Part shown: positions 36,359 through 46,346 of the stretch, one piece after another
Layout: every line of letters starts with the position of its first letter
How positions within the stretch are numbered: position 1 is the first letter of the stretch
DNA from: Silene latifolia
Taxonomy: Eukaryota > Streptophyta > Magnoliopsida > Caryophyllales > Caryophyllaceae
DNA: 64,000 nt
Direction of reading: 5' to 3'
NCBI RefSeq assembly: GCF_048544455.1
Contig: NC_133538.1
Coordinates: 39,691,969-39,755,968, forward strand
The notes under the pieces: model-generated
The model's input: only the letters and a program-made list of their open reading frames with translations
What the model was told of the DNA's origin: nothing
The model's database searches: none
Position numbers and translations under genes: made by a program

Positions 36359-36679
36359 TGATGTGTCTTATTTTTATAGGATTTTCATTCCCCTTTTTAG
36401 CTCATTTCTACATGTCATTTGCACTTTACGAAGTGATTATGTGAGCTAATTCCGTGTTCTAGGTACTTTGCATGTGTTGTTTGTGTTTTATAGGAAATGG
36501 AACAATTGATGGCATTTTCTTACCGTTTTGGCATCTACCAAGGAACACGAGGCTATGAGGAACGAGTTTTGGCCATGAAAGGGCGTTTTTGGAATTTTGA
36601 CGCACCCCAAGAAAGAAGGAATGGGATTTGATGAAGTGTTGAGGCAACCTATGGAGCTATAAGGGAGTTTCACGCGTCC

Positions 36680-36870
36680 CCATGCACGTCCCCTACCCCT
36701 AGGGGATGTGAGTTGATGAAATATTTGAAGAAAGTTGCTCCAAAATCAACTTGCTACGTCCCCTACCCCCACGGGAAGCATCCATGAGACTTGTAATTGA
36801 GAATTTGGCTAAGTATAGCTGGGCACATGCATCCCCGATCGGGGACGTGTTCCCGGGGGACCGGGAACGT
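36680..36870 (+). other. GC-rich palindrome cluster in Athila-1 U3
   Basis: CCCCTAGGGG (36696-36705), CCCCGATCGGGG (36833-36844) and an 8 bp stem GTTCCCGG-GGGA-CCGGGAAC (36849-36868), plus a degenerate CCCCTACCCCCACGGG unit. The cluster ends about 40 bases upstream of the TATA box. Confidence 0.7.
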
Positions 36871-36909
36871 GCTTTTCAACGCCAAAACGCTTCAACTTCT
36901 CCCATTTCT

Positions 36910-36918
36910 TATATAAAC
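36910..36918 (+). promoter_or_regulatory. TATA box of Athila-1 LTR
   Basis: TATATAAAC, about 550 bases into the LTR and just after the palindrome cluster. Confidence 0.6.
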
Positions 36919-37820
36919 TCTTGTATTCCGTCTAAGTTTATCATCCAATAATTTACATTTCAGTTTCCATATCAAAACCCTAGTTTAATAATTTAGTTTG
37001 TAATCGTTTGCAACACTCGTTTAAGTTATTTCAAGTTGATTTCCGGGTTCATATTGTTCTTATTTTCTTCAAGTTCCTGTTCTTGTTTTCTTTAAGTTGG
37101 TAATTTATGTCCCTAATTTATTTTATCATTTCATTTCCAATTTTATTTATCGTTACCATGTTTATGTTTTATATATATGATCGTTGCTAGTTTTACCGTT
37201 AATATGTGTGAGAAGTTTCTTTTTCTTGGGAGGGGAAGCCATGCTTGATTAGTTAATGCGTTATGTTGAATTAGAGAATTGCGTCATCAATTTGTTGTTT
37301 ATATACATGCTTGTTCTTATTGTTAATCTTTGATTGTTGGCCATAATCGTTGATTAATTTATTATTCTCATCCTAAGAACGAAAGTCGGGGTGGAATTAG
37401 ACATGGATTGATATAGTAGTTCGACCTAATTTATGCGAAAGTTTGTTAGTAATCGTTCTATGGTTAAGTGATAGGCCGAGAGGAAATTGCTTACAACTTA
37501 AAAAATAATTGATCACATGTTCATCTAATTTGACATAATCTTATGCTAACCACATGCTAACCACATGTGCAACCCCATTCACCCTAGGTTCCTTATCATA
37601 TTTGTTTACAACTCGTTGTTATATTTGCTTTTATATTAATCAAACCAAAACCAAATCAAAACAATCGTGACCGTCCTTGATAGAACTCTACCATAGTTAA
37701 TCGTTTTTGCATCCCCGTCTCCCTGATATCGACCCCTACTTACCTAACTACATTTATTTGTTCATGAGTAAGCCTAGGGTAATTTATCTTTGTTAGGTGC
37801 GCAATAAGCCTATCAAATTT

Positions 37821-37838
37821 TGGCGACGTTGCCGGGGA
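37821..37838 (+). other. Athila-type primer-binding site
   Basis: TGGCGACGTTGCCGGGGA, one base off the usual Athila PBS (TGGCGCCGTTGCCGGGGA, present in Athila-2). Usually assigned to an Asp tRNA. Confidence 0.85.
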
Positions 37839-37948
37839 GCACGGTTTCGTTGCTTGTGATTAGTTGAATTCTATCTTGTTGTGCTTTGTCTTAAGGAACA
37901 CTTGTTCCTTGAGATCGTTACTTACAATCTCTTCTAGGTTTTTGTCTT

Positions 37949-39830
37949 ATGCCCAGGTCCTCTCGAATCGGTGAACTACTACCCGTTGATCCCGAGCCCG
38001 AGAAAACCTTGCGTAGATAGTTACGCTTCCTTAAGGAGATTACCGACGCCGCATCACTTGCGGAACTTGAAAGCATTCGAACATCTTACATAGAGGATCT
38101 CGAAGCTCTTGAAGAGGAGGAAGCTTCTAGTTCCCAACCAATAATAAAAAAGATGGTTCGCTTATCCGATCATTCTAAGCCCACCGCGGCTATGCTTCCT
38201 AGGGTATTGCTACTACCAAATTGATGCGGCAAATTTTGAGATCAAGCCGGCTTTAATTTGCCTTGTTGAGAGGAAGCAATTTGGTGGGAGCCCAACGGAA
38301 GAACCTAATTTGCTTGTTCAAAACTTTTGTGACTATTGCCCTATGATTAGGCAAACGGAGGTTACTCAAGCTCAAATTCATGAGATACTCTTACCTTTTT
38401 CTTTAAAGGATAAGGCCAAGTTATAGATCAATAGCCTTAATAAAGAAGCGATGGGAATTACCGATTCGGATTTTTTAGCTCTTGCTTTTTATCAAAAGTA
38501 TTTCCCACCAGAAAACACTTAACAATTGAGAAGCCAAATCATGGAATTTCGTCAAAATGTCCATGAGAGTTTATATGAAGCATGGGAAAGATACAAGGAA
38601 TAGCAAAGAGAGTGCCCTCATCATGGGTTAGACTCATGGTTCCTTGCCATCGCATTTTATAATGGGTGTTGTGCCGAATCTCGTCTAGTTTTGGACTCCA
38701 CTAACAATGGGAGACTCGACCAAATTGATATGGAGCTTGCTCATTCTACCATTGAATCTATGGCGGTATATGACTCCCAATATCTCAACTCCCGTAGTAC
38801 CCCATTGAAGGCCAAGGAAGAGGATCCAAGTATATCTCTTTTGAAAGCTCAAGTGGCACTTCTCCAAAAACAAGTTGATAATCAAAGATCAAGCTCATCA
38901 CAATTCCATGAACAAGTCAATATCACTAGCCAAATAATTGTGTGTAAAGCTTGTGGGGTGCGGGGCATAGATTCCAAAAGTGTAAGAGTACAATTGAGCA
39001 AGTGAATGCCTACTAAAGCTTTAGGCAAAGTGCTAGCCCTTTCTCCAACACCTACAATGAAAATACAAAGTACCATCCCAATTTCTCCTACAAGAGCAAC
39101 AATGTTTTAAATCCACAACACCAAATTCAAAATGCACCACAACAACAAAGGCAAATGCAAAATGTCCCTCCACCGGGTTTTCAAAATCAAGGACAAAGAC
39201 CCCCACTTCAAAAAAATTTTCAACAAGGATTTCAACAACCTTTCCAAAGCCAACAAGTTTAAGGTCAATCGTCAAGTTCCTAACAAATCAACCAACAAAT
39301 GAGAAAGACGGTGGCCTTGATGGCACATGTGGTTGAGACACAAAAGAGCTTGGCTACTCATGTTCAAAAGATTGACCAAGAAAGGGATTCTACCATCAAA
39401 ATGCTTGAGACCCAAACTGCTCAACTTGCTACCTCCAATGCTCAAAGATAACAAGGTCAATTATCACCTCAAGGAGCACAACCTCATGACACCGCAAATG
39501 TCATCACTTTAAGGAGTGGTACCACTTATGATGAACCCCCTATGCCCTATGTTGATGATGGGGTAGTTGGCAAGAAGAATGATGATGGCACCAAGAAGGT
39601 TGATGATGTTTCAAAGAAAGTTGATGAGCCAATAGCGGTGGACGATGTGGGGGAGGAACCTCCAAACAAGGATGATCAAGCCAAAGAGCTGGAAAATATT
39701 CAAGTGTCTTTCCCACATTGATTGAAAAAGGCTCATAAGGTGACTCAATTTGGTAAATTCATGGAAGTGGTGAAGAATTTGTAGGTAACCGTTCCTTATA
39801 CCGAATTAATCACCCAAATCCCCTCTTATA
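37949..39830 (+). pseudogene. Athila-1 gag, decayed
   Basis: The start is ATG 37949 (MPRSSRIGELL). An Athila gag signature follows: NFEIKPALI near 38228, FGGSPTEEPN near 38280, FCDYC near 38325 and RLDQIDMELAHSTIESMA near 38714-38770. A zinc-knuckle remnant (VCKACG) lies near 38940, and then a Gln/Asn-rich tail. Stops interrupt the frame at several points (for example TAG near 38016 and TAA near 38520), and there is a frameshift inside the knuckle. The longest surviving piece is 38691-39005. The product would be the capsid/nucleocapsid of the virus-like particle. Confidence 0.8.
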
Positions 39831-39838
39831 CCTAGTTC

Positions 39839-40729
39839 ATGAAAGACATTTTAACTAAGAAGAGGACTTCTGATAATGTTAAAACTATAGAATTCACCGC
39901 CGAGTGTAGTGCTCTTTTGCAAAACAAGTCCCCTCCTAAGTTAAAAGATCCTGGTAGCTTTTCCATTCCATGCACCACTGGCACCTACACCATTGATAAA
40001 GCTTTATGTGATATAGGTGCTTGTGTGAGCGTGATGCCTTACACTATTTGTGAAAACTTGAACATGGGTGTCTTGACATGTACTAGTGTCACCTTTCAAA
40101 CGGCGGACCGTTCTATAAAACGCCCTTTGGGTGTTTTGGAGGATGTGTCCGCTAAGGTTAGAAATTTTTTTATTCCGGTTGATTTTATTGTTCTTGAAAT
40201 GGCCGAGGATGCTCAAATCCCAATCATTTTGGGAAGGCCGTTTTTACACACCGCGAGCGTGGTAATTGATGTCAAGAATGGTAAATTAACCTTGAAAGTA
40301 GGTTATGACAAGGTCACTTATAATTTGAACAATGCCATGAAAAGTCCAATGTTAGAAGAGGCATGTTATTCCATAAAAGTCATAGTTGCTATTGATGTTA
40401 TAGTTGATGACTCATTACCTCGATCTTTAAGGAAATATCCCTTGGAGGCACTCTTTTTGTTGGAATCTTTTGCAGGTTATGGTGATATTAGAGGTGATGA
40501 AATTAATGATTTGGAGGTAGAGCTAGATGGAGAGGAGCTACCATTAGAAAACAACTCTCAATTGATAGGTTTGGTTGCTACTTCTAACAAGGTTGAGGTA
40601 CAAAAACCCGAACTTAAACCCCTCCCTTTGAATTTGAAATACGCTTTTCTTGACGAGTCGGAAATGTTTCCGGTCATAGTTAGTGCCCACTTGAATGAGA
40701 TTCAATTGTCTTCATTGTTGGATGTGTAG
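39839..40729 (+). pseudogene. Athila-1 protease region, longest surviving frame
   Basis: 296 codons. The aspartic protease active site is DIGA (40010-40021) followed by SVMP. The second signature, ILGRPFLHTA, lies near 40227. The frame starts just after a TAG and ends at a TAG (40727-40729) ahead of the RT linker, so it is a segment of the pol polyprotein and not a separate gene. It would cleave Gag-Pol in particles. Identification is from the motifs and from its place between gag and RT. Confidence 0.85.
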
Positions 40730-40744
40730 CAAGCACATAAGAAA

Positions 40745-41332
40745 GCCATTGGCTATACACTTGATGATTTGAGGGGTATAGGCCCCGAATTTTTCATGCA
40801 TAGAATTCATCTTGAAGAGGATCATAAACCATGTGTCCAAGGTCAACGTCGATTAAATCCTAACATGCAAGAAGTAGTAAAAAAAGAAGTCATGAAACTT
40901 TTAGATGCGGGAATTATCTATGCAATTTCCGATTTAAAGTGGGTAAGTCCGGTCCAAATTGTCCCTAAGAAAGGAGGGACCACGGTAATAAAAAATGATA
41001 AAAATTAACTCATCCCCACTCGAATTGTGACGGGATAATGCATTTGCATTGACTATAGGAGGTTGAATTTGGCCATCAATAAAGACCACTACCCATTGCC
41101 TTTTATTGACTAAATGTTGGAGAGGTTGGCATGTCACAAGTACTATTGCTACTTAGATGATTATTCGGGTTTCTTCCCAATACCCATTCACCCCGATGAC
41201 CAATAAAAGACAACTTTCACTTGCCCTTATGGTACCTTTGCTTACCGTAGGATGCCCTTTGGTCTATGTTATGCCCCCGCCACCTTCCAACATTGCATGA
41301 CTAGTATTTTCTCGGATTTTATTGAGTCAATC
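40745..41332 (+). pseudogene. Athila-1 reverse transcriptase, N-terminal part, truncated by insertion
   Basis: Recognisable RT pieces in order: GIGPEFFMHRIHLEE near 40775, VVKKEVMKLLDAGIIY near 40876, SPVQIVPKKGG near 40948, CIDYRRLN near 41049, LDDYSGF (first catalytic Asp region) near 41154, and MPFGLCYAPATFQ near 41252. At least four in-frame stops occur (near 41008, 41036, 41114, 41205). It breaks at 41332 immediately after FSDFIES, before the YxDD motif, where the Tat LTR starts. Confidence 0.88.
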
Positions 41333-42270
41333 TGTGGACATGGGCCACCCGCGCGTTTGTGTTTATTTAAGGTGGCAGTACTTCTCCCATGGAACCTTGG
41401 TTTGCCAAAACACGTCATGAGCCGTTACCGATTTGTGAGGCATTGAAACCGGTGAAAGGTTGAATAAGCCTGCATTTGTGGAGTTGCCATCAATTGTTAT
41501 GGAAAATTGGAACCGTTCGATTACCTCGTGCTATTTCAAGACACAAAGTAGTGAGATGAACATTAAAAACTCGTTACCCTTAGCATTCTATGTCTAGAAT
41601 GATTCTCGTGGATGCCAATGAACACGGATGTTCACAGAGATCTGAAGTAAAGGGTGAGGGTACATATTAGGAAGTCTTTTCACTGAACACCTAATCCCGC
41701 CCGCCTCGATAGCGGCCTCTACTAATGATTAGGGAAATCTTTCATATTTGATATGTTGTCGATTATATGCATGCAATGCAACATCCACAGATAAATCCTA
41801 GCATGTGAATTAAACTATGTCGGTTAACACGTAATTTGGTAATTAATTATATCAAAGTTGGAATGTTAGATTAATTACTTGTGAGAGACAAGTAAATAAA
41901 TCATACAACATAATAAGAAATATTATAAAGGAATAAGAAATAAGTTACAATGGATATTTGAATTTGCGTCATAAACATGCCCAAAAGAGTTTTAGAAATA
42001 AAAGAAAAGAAAAGAATAAATGAAATAAGGAAAATAAGGAAATAGGAAAAATAAGGAAATTTGAAATTGATTTAAATAAGGAAATTAAAAGAAAATAGGA
42101 AATAAAATAAAGAAATAAAAATAAAGAAATAAAAATAAAATAGAAAATATGGAAAATATGAATTATATGGAAAATATGTCGAATTATAGTGATAATAAGA
42201 ATAATAGTTAATTAGACACCTAATTAGAAGCCTACGTCAAAACTAGAAGAGTTCGAGACGTAAGCCATCC

Positions 42271-42338
42271 CGAGCAGTAAGCAGAAGATAAATCTGCGTC
42301 CTCTAGAAGAGGCGCATCGATTTATGCGATTTTTCGAG
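42271..42338 (-). other. Hairpin module 3 of Tat 3' LTR
   Basis: In plus coordinates: GCAGA...TCTGC, then CTCT-AGA-AGAG, then CGCAT-CGATTT-ATGCG. Counterpart at 62637-62690. Confidence 0.55.
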
Positions 42339-42843
42339 TTGGTTCCCGATGGAAAGTCGAACCAGCGGTTGTTAATGTTCGTTAGTTATTTAATGTCGAT
42401 TATTGGTATGTAACTCGAGTAGAAGTGATTTAATCATATTACATGCATATGGAACCGTCATAAAGCGATAAAAGACGAACAAAACATTACAAGTTATGGT
42501 TATTCTACGATGTCAGAATTGAATTATATACAAAACTTGAATTAAAGACGGTTGAAAGCAAAAGAAAACAAAATATGAAAAATAAAGAGAAATATGTACA
42601 AAGAGGAATTCAAGGGAGTTGATATGGATAAATCGAGTCTCTAAAATCCGGGTTTGAATAAGTGATGAAAACCAGCAAATATCGAATTATAAGGGATTTA
42701 AGCCGAAAAAAAGGTTGAAAAAGATTCATAAAAACTAATTTGAAAATTATTAGGTGAAATAAGGGAAAGAACGAAGAAAGAAAAATAAAAGACGAAAGCA
42801 ACAAAAACCCGAGGAAGAAGAAGAAGTGCAGCAACCGAAGGCA

Positions 42844-42912
42844 GCCTCTGGAAGAGGCGCAGCAGATGCTGCGGCCTTTCCAGAAGGCGCATCAGTTGAT
42901 GCGATTCTTCTC
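42844..42912 (-). other. Hairpin module 2 of Tat 3' LTR
   Basis: Four stems in a row: CCTCT-GGA-AGAGG, GCAGCA-GA-TGCTGC, CCTT-TCCAG-AAGG, GCATCA-GT-TGATGC. Counterpart at 63198-63266. Confidence 0.65.
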
Positions 42913-43348
42913 CACGTCATTTCTTTGCTGTTTCCGTCAAAGGGTTTTAAAAAGTGATTGAAAAACGGTTTTGAGCATGATTATGACATAAATTCTTACA
43001 TTAATTATAATACAGAAAATAAATATAGAATTAAGAAGGGATTTTATACCCTCAGACTTACATGTTAGCGTCGCGAGATCTAACTAAATCGGTTTTTAGT
43101 GGTAACTTGATTCGATTTTATGCAAATATGAAAGTGCCCTTAAAAAAGGATTTTAAAAGATTGATTAATTGATTGTGTAGTGGTCAAATTGGTCAGTCAT
43201 GCAAACGTGACTGGTATTCAGAATGATTTGAGCTTACGTGGTCGATTGATCAAGCACGTAGGTGTCGAAAGCTTAGAGCAAGGTTAAGAATGCAAAGAGA
43301 GAAGAGAAGGGCAGACACTCGCGTGAAAAATATGTAAGACGAAGGCCT

Positions 43349-43357
43349 CTATTTATA
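43349..43357 (-). promoter_or_regulatory. TATA box of Tat 3' LTR
   Basis: TATAAATAG on the minus strand, about 750 bases into the LTR. It is conserved in the other LTR at 63707-63715. Confidence 0.65.
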
Positions 43358-43455
43358 CTAAACACATGGAGGAATTATGGTAAGAATAGGATACGGAAGG
43401 AAAGATCCGGAAACAACCGAAATAGTTGAAACACGGAAATTTGGACAAAAAGAAA

Positions 43456-43531
43456 GCCCTGAGAAAAGGCGCAGCAGGTGCTGCGCTCCTTAGAAGAGGC
43501 GCAGTACATACTGCGTCCTTTCTCGTGTAGG
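43456..43531 (-). other. Hairpin module 1 of Tat 3' LTR (U3)
   Basis: GCAGCA-GG-TGCTGC and GCAGTA-CA-TACTGC, joined by CTCCTTAGAAGAGGC. On the minus strand it lies about 100 bases upstream of the TATA box. Counterpart at 63815-63885. Confidence 0.65.
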
Positions 43532-44103
43532 ATTCTTTTGCGTGAGAAAACGCGTTTGACAACCTGTCGTATTTTAGGCATAACTTTCTCTACAAGACTC
43601 GGATTAAGGTGATTTCGGTGGCATTGGAAAGATAAAAGAAAGATTTAGAACTTTCTGTGAAATAGGCCAGACCCAAAAAAAGTCGTTATTACGTCGTAAA
43701 ACGGGCCTAAATGTCGGGTTGTCATTTTAACTAAATGAAATGCACATTTTGTAATGTAAACTTTAAGTTTAGCCCAAACAAGTGACATGGGACTCAAAAT
43801 GAGATATACCCATAACATTTTATGTCATCCTAACCTTAGGTAGACAAGTACATTGCTTTTTGACTCTGGTTTTGACGGTTTTAGGAAATAAAGACTGTTT
43901 TTGACCCGGACTCCAAATGTACTATAATTACTGCCAAAACAACCGTAATGACACCTAGATGATGACCATGAGGTAGACACAAGTGTACAAATTACATTTT
44001 ATTAACCGATTTACGAAAGCTCATAAAATCGCGACATATGCTAAACATGCGGCCCAATCATCACTGGGTGTTTGGCGGGAGGTGTAGAAATGAAGTATCC
44101 ACA

Positions 44104-44117
44104 GAGCCCCCACTTTG
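44104..44117 (-). other. Polypurine tract of Tat element
   Basis: On the minus strand AAAGTGGGGGCTC abuts the LTR start TGTGGATAC. Similar GGGGGCT tracts recur at about 45410, 46000, 46070 and 52553. Confidence 0.75.
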
Positions 44118-44449
44118 ACTGAGGCTTGGAGAAGGTGAAAGTCAAAGTATAGCCATCAGGTCAATCGAAAATTACAACCTGAAGACTATGGCGACGCGAG
44201 GCGGCTCAAGGGGTCTGAGCCAATGACCTGTCATCGGGAATATTTTAGAGTCTGTCGACTATCGGGGAGGGTCGTTTAAAGTCCATTAGACTATGTAAGG
44301 AAGCTCGCCAGCCATAGGAAGAAATCATACCTGAGACTTCTTTCCCGAGTTATTTCCGGAAGTGCGTAGGAGCTGAGAGTAAGACCTAAAAGATATGTAA
44401 GGATTGTGCTAGGGTGTGGGGCCCTAAAGGAAAACATCGACGGGAAGGA

Positions 44450-44900
44450 GGCCAAATATTAGTTCAACCTAAGGGGTAACCAAGGTTTGGGTTTAGGAAC
44501 TCTAAGAAAAAGTGATCCTAAAGGATTATGATCCTAAGGGTAGAAGTGTACGAACTCTAGGGGAGTTTGGGAACCTAAAGAGCTGGGTGCGTGAAGATGG
44601 GTATATGAACCTAAAAGGACAGGCTGGTATGGGAACTTAAAGGCTTGTGAACCTAAGAGAAATTGAGATCCTAAGGTTAAGTTTAGGAACTTACTGGATT
44701 AGTAATTCTTGTTTTGAACGCATGCGTCTAGGTTTTCTAAGGAAAAAAGGAAAAGGTATGAGAACTTCAAAAGGATTTACGAGTTTATAAACCTACGAAC
44801 ATTTGGTATGAGAGCTTTCAGGTTTACGAACCTAAGGGAAGTTGTTTTGGGATCTATTAATCTAAGGGTATGAATCCTACCTTTGGGTTTGCGAACCTAA
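44450..44900. repeat. Degenerate minisatellite of CCTAAGG-type words
   Basis: Units such as GAACCTAAG, GATCCTAAGG and GAACTTAAAGG recur about every 20-35 bases with loose spacers. Confidence 0.6.
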
Positions 44901-45139
44901 GGAAGGAGGCTCTGGTTTGGGAACTTCTGGAGAATGACACCTTTGCTGAACTCCGTGAGGAAACAATAATATTGAGGGTAGCAGGACGTCAGTAGAAACT
45001 GCTGGGGGATCTGCTTGCGTCGGTCTCAAGCGAACTCTGGCAAAAACTTGAGGTTGAATCTGCTTGCGTCGGTCTCAAGCGAATCGTGCTTCCGAGAAAT
45101 ACGTGGGCTGTAAGCTGCAACGAAATCTCGCTGGGGAAC

Positions 45140-45410
45140 ACATCGACGATTAGGAACATCTTGATCGTCATGGGAGAAATCTTGAGTGAGCAATACTGCA
45201 AAATACTACTGCGGAGAACAAATATATTGACGACTAGGAACATCTTGATCGTCATAGGAGAAATCTTGAGTGAGCAATACTGCAAAATACTGCTACGCTG
45301 GATATAATGGTTTGAGCAATACTACAAAATACTACTGCGTTGGGGAGAATGGAGACTTGAAAAATACTGCAAATACTACTACGTTGTGGAGAATGAAGAC
45401 TTGAGCGAAG
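45140..45410. repeat. Tandem repeat, 84 bp period
   Basis: Two good copies are offset by 84 bases (TAGGAACATCTTGATCGTCA at 45151 and 45235). Shortened units built on CAATACTGCAAAATACTACTG follow to 45410. Confidence 0.8.
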
Positions 45411-46188
45411 CCCCCAGTTAGAGCGAGCACTGCTTCTCATACTTACCTACATGGTTAGTAGCCACACAAGAATGCGATCTAATAGGAAAAAAATAGCACA
45501 TAAACACATATGCACGTAACCAATTATCACATGGACCTAGATTGAGGAAACACATAGGTTTTGCAAAAGTTGTTTCTTTATAAAAGTTGTTTAAAACTTG
45601 CTCAAAGAAATTTGTCGTTTGTAATGCGTTACGCATATTCAACGGGCTCTAGTCACATAACTGACGCGGACGCAGACCTACTAGGACGTGACACAGGGAT
45701 GACTTTGACAAACTTTGCCTAAGCATGCGCAACCCCTAGCCATATATGGGTGACAACACGTATCAATTCCCAAGGTAGAAGAATTGCAAGAATGATGTTG
45801 ACATATAAAGGCAAGGCATAAGCCGTGGATCAGCTGTCTACTTGGACACCCTTTTGCCGCCGCTTGCTGTAAAAGAGACCCCTCTTGAGGCACGATAACT
45901 TGGAGAATCGATCTTAGATCTTTGTCATTGTCCAGACCGAGCACTAGCTCGACTCAAATGAGAGAGGAATAAGGGAAGAGTGGAATCTCGGAAGAGAAGC
46001 CCCCAGGATGAGAAGATGACCCTGGAATTTGGTAAAAAGGAGATTGGGCGACAAAAAGGAGCCCCCAGTAAACAGGTAGAAATGGAAATTGTGGTTGGAA
46101 GGTTATGAAAAGGAAAGGGATGGTTGTAAAATGGTTGTCGATAATTGAGGTTGAAATTTGAAAGTTGGGACGGTTGTGTCCTTGTGGA

Positions 46189-46346
46189 CTGCCTACGTAT
46201 TCACGTGAAGTGAAATCAAACCAGATTGTAGTTCTGAGCTGGCTTTGTTAGTTTTATTTGGGTGTTGTGGTTGTATCCTTCTTGTGTAAGAAAGGACTGC
46301 CTACGTATCCACCTGAAAAGGTGAAATCAAACCAGATCGTAGTTCA
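46189..46346 (-). repeat. Duplicated CTGCCTACGTAT...GTAGTTC hairpin unit
   Basis: Two units about 104 bases apart, each GACTGCCTACGTAT - stem-loop - AAATCAAACCAGAT - CGTAGTTC. The stems are TTCAC/GTGAA in the first and CACCT-GAAA-AGGTG in the second: different bases, same pairing. Read on the minus strand this resembles a GAACTACG...TACGTAGGCAG motif that I recall from Tat-lineage elements of many plants. Confidence 0.6.

Larger units (their letters stand above)
36359..37815 (+). repeat. Athila-1 5' LTR
   Basis: 1457 bp, TGATGTGTC...GCCTATCA. It has a TATA box at 36910-36918, GC-rich palindromes upstream of it (36680-36870) and a telo-box-like AAACCCTAG at 36972-36981 downstream. The end is fixed by the PBS five bases later. 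Confidence 0.85.
36359..41332 (+). mobile_element. Athila-1: Athila-type Ty3 retrotransposon, left portion
   Basis: A complete 5' LTR (36359-37815) is followed by a PBS at 37821, decayed gag, a well preserved protease region, and RT cut off at 41332 by a minus-strand Tat element. RT is interrupted before its YxDD motif. The rest of the element should lie to the right of the Tat element, outside the window. Several stops in gag and RT show the copy is dead. It is itself inserted in a plus-strand Tat-like LTR. Confidence 0.9.
41333..44103 (-). repeat. Tat element 3' LTR
   Basis: 2771 bp. On the minus strand it reads TGTGGATAC...GTCCACA. A PPT precedes it. It matches 55522-56394 plus 62642-64000. 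Relative to the 5' LTR it keeps about 65 extra bases near 41622-41690. TATA box and three hairpin modules are listed separately. The 41900-42200 part is an A-rich, degenerate AAATAAGGAAAT repeat. Confidence 0.88.

Noticed and set aside
39839..40729. Stand-alone aspartic protease gene of the host
   Set aside because: Position between Athila gag and RT remnants, and the frame bounded by stops inside the polyprotein, show it is a piece of Athila-1 pol.
42610..42892. Hydrophobic minus-strand frames (FFFLGFLLLSSFIFLSSFF type), also at 62752-63250
   Set aside because: They come from A/G-rich LTR sequence read on the other strand. The frames overlap each other and differ between the two LTR copies.
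45140..45410. Possible CRISPR-like array
   Set aside because: The 84 bp units are contiguous and degenerate with no unique spacers; this is a tandem repeat in a plant retroelement.
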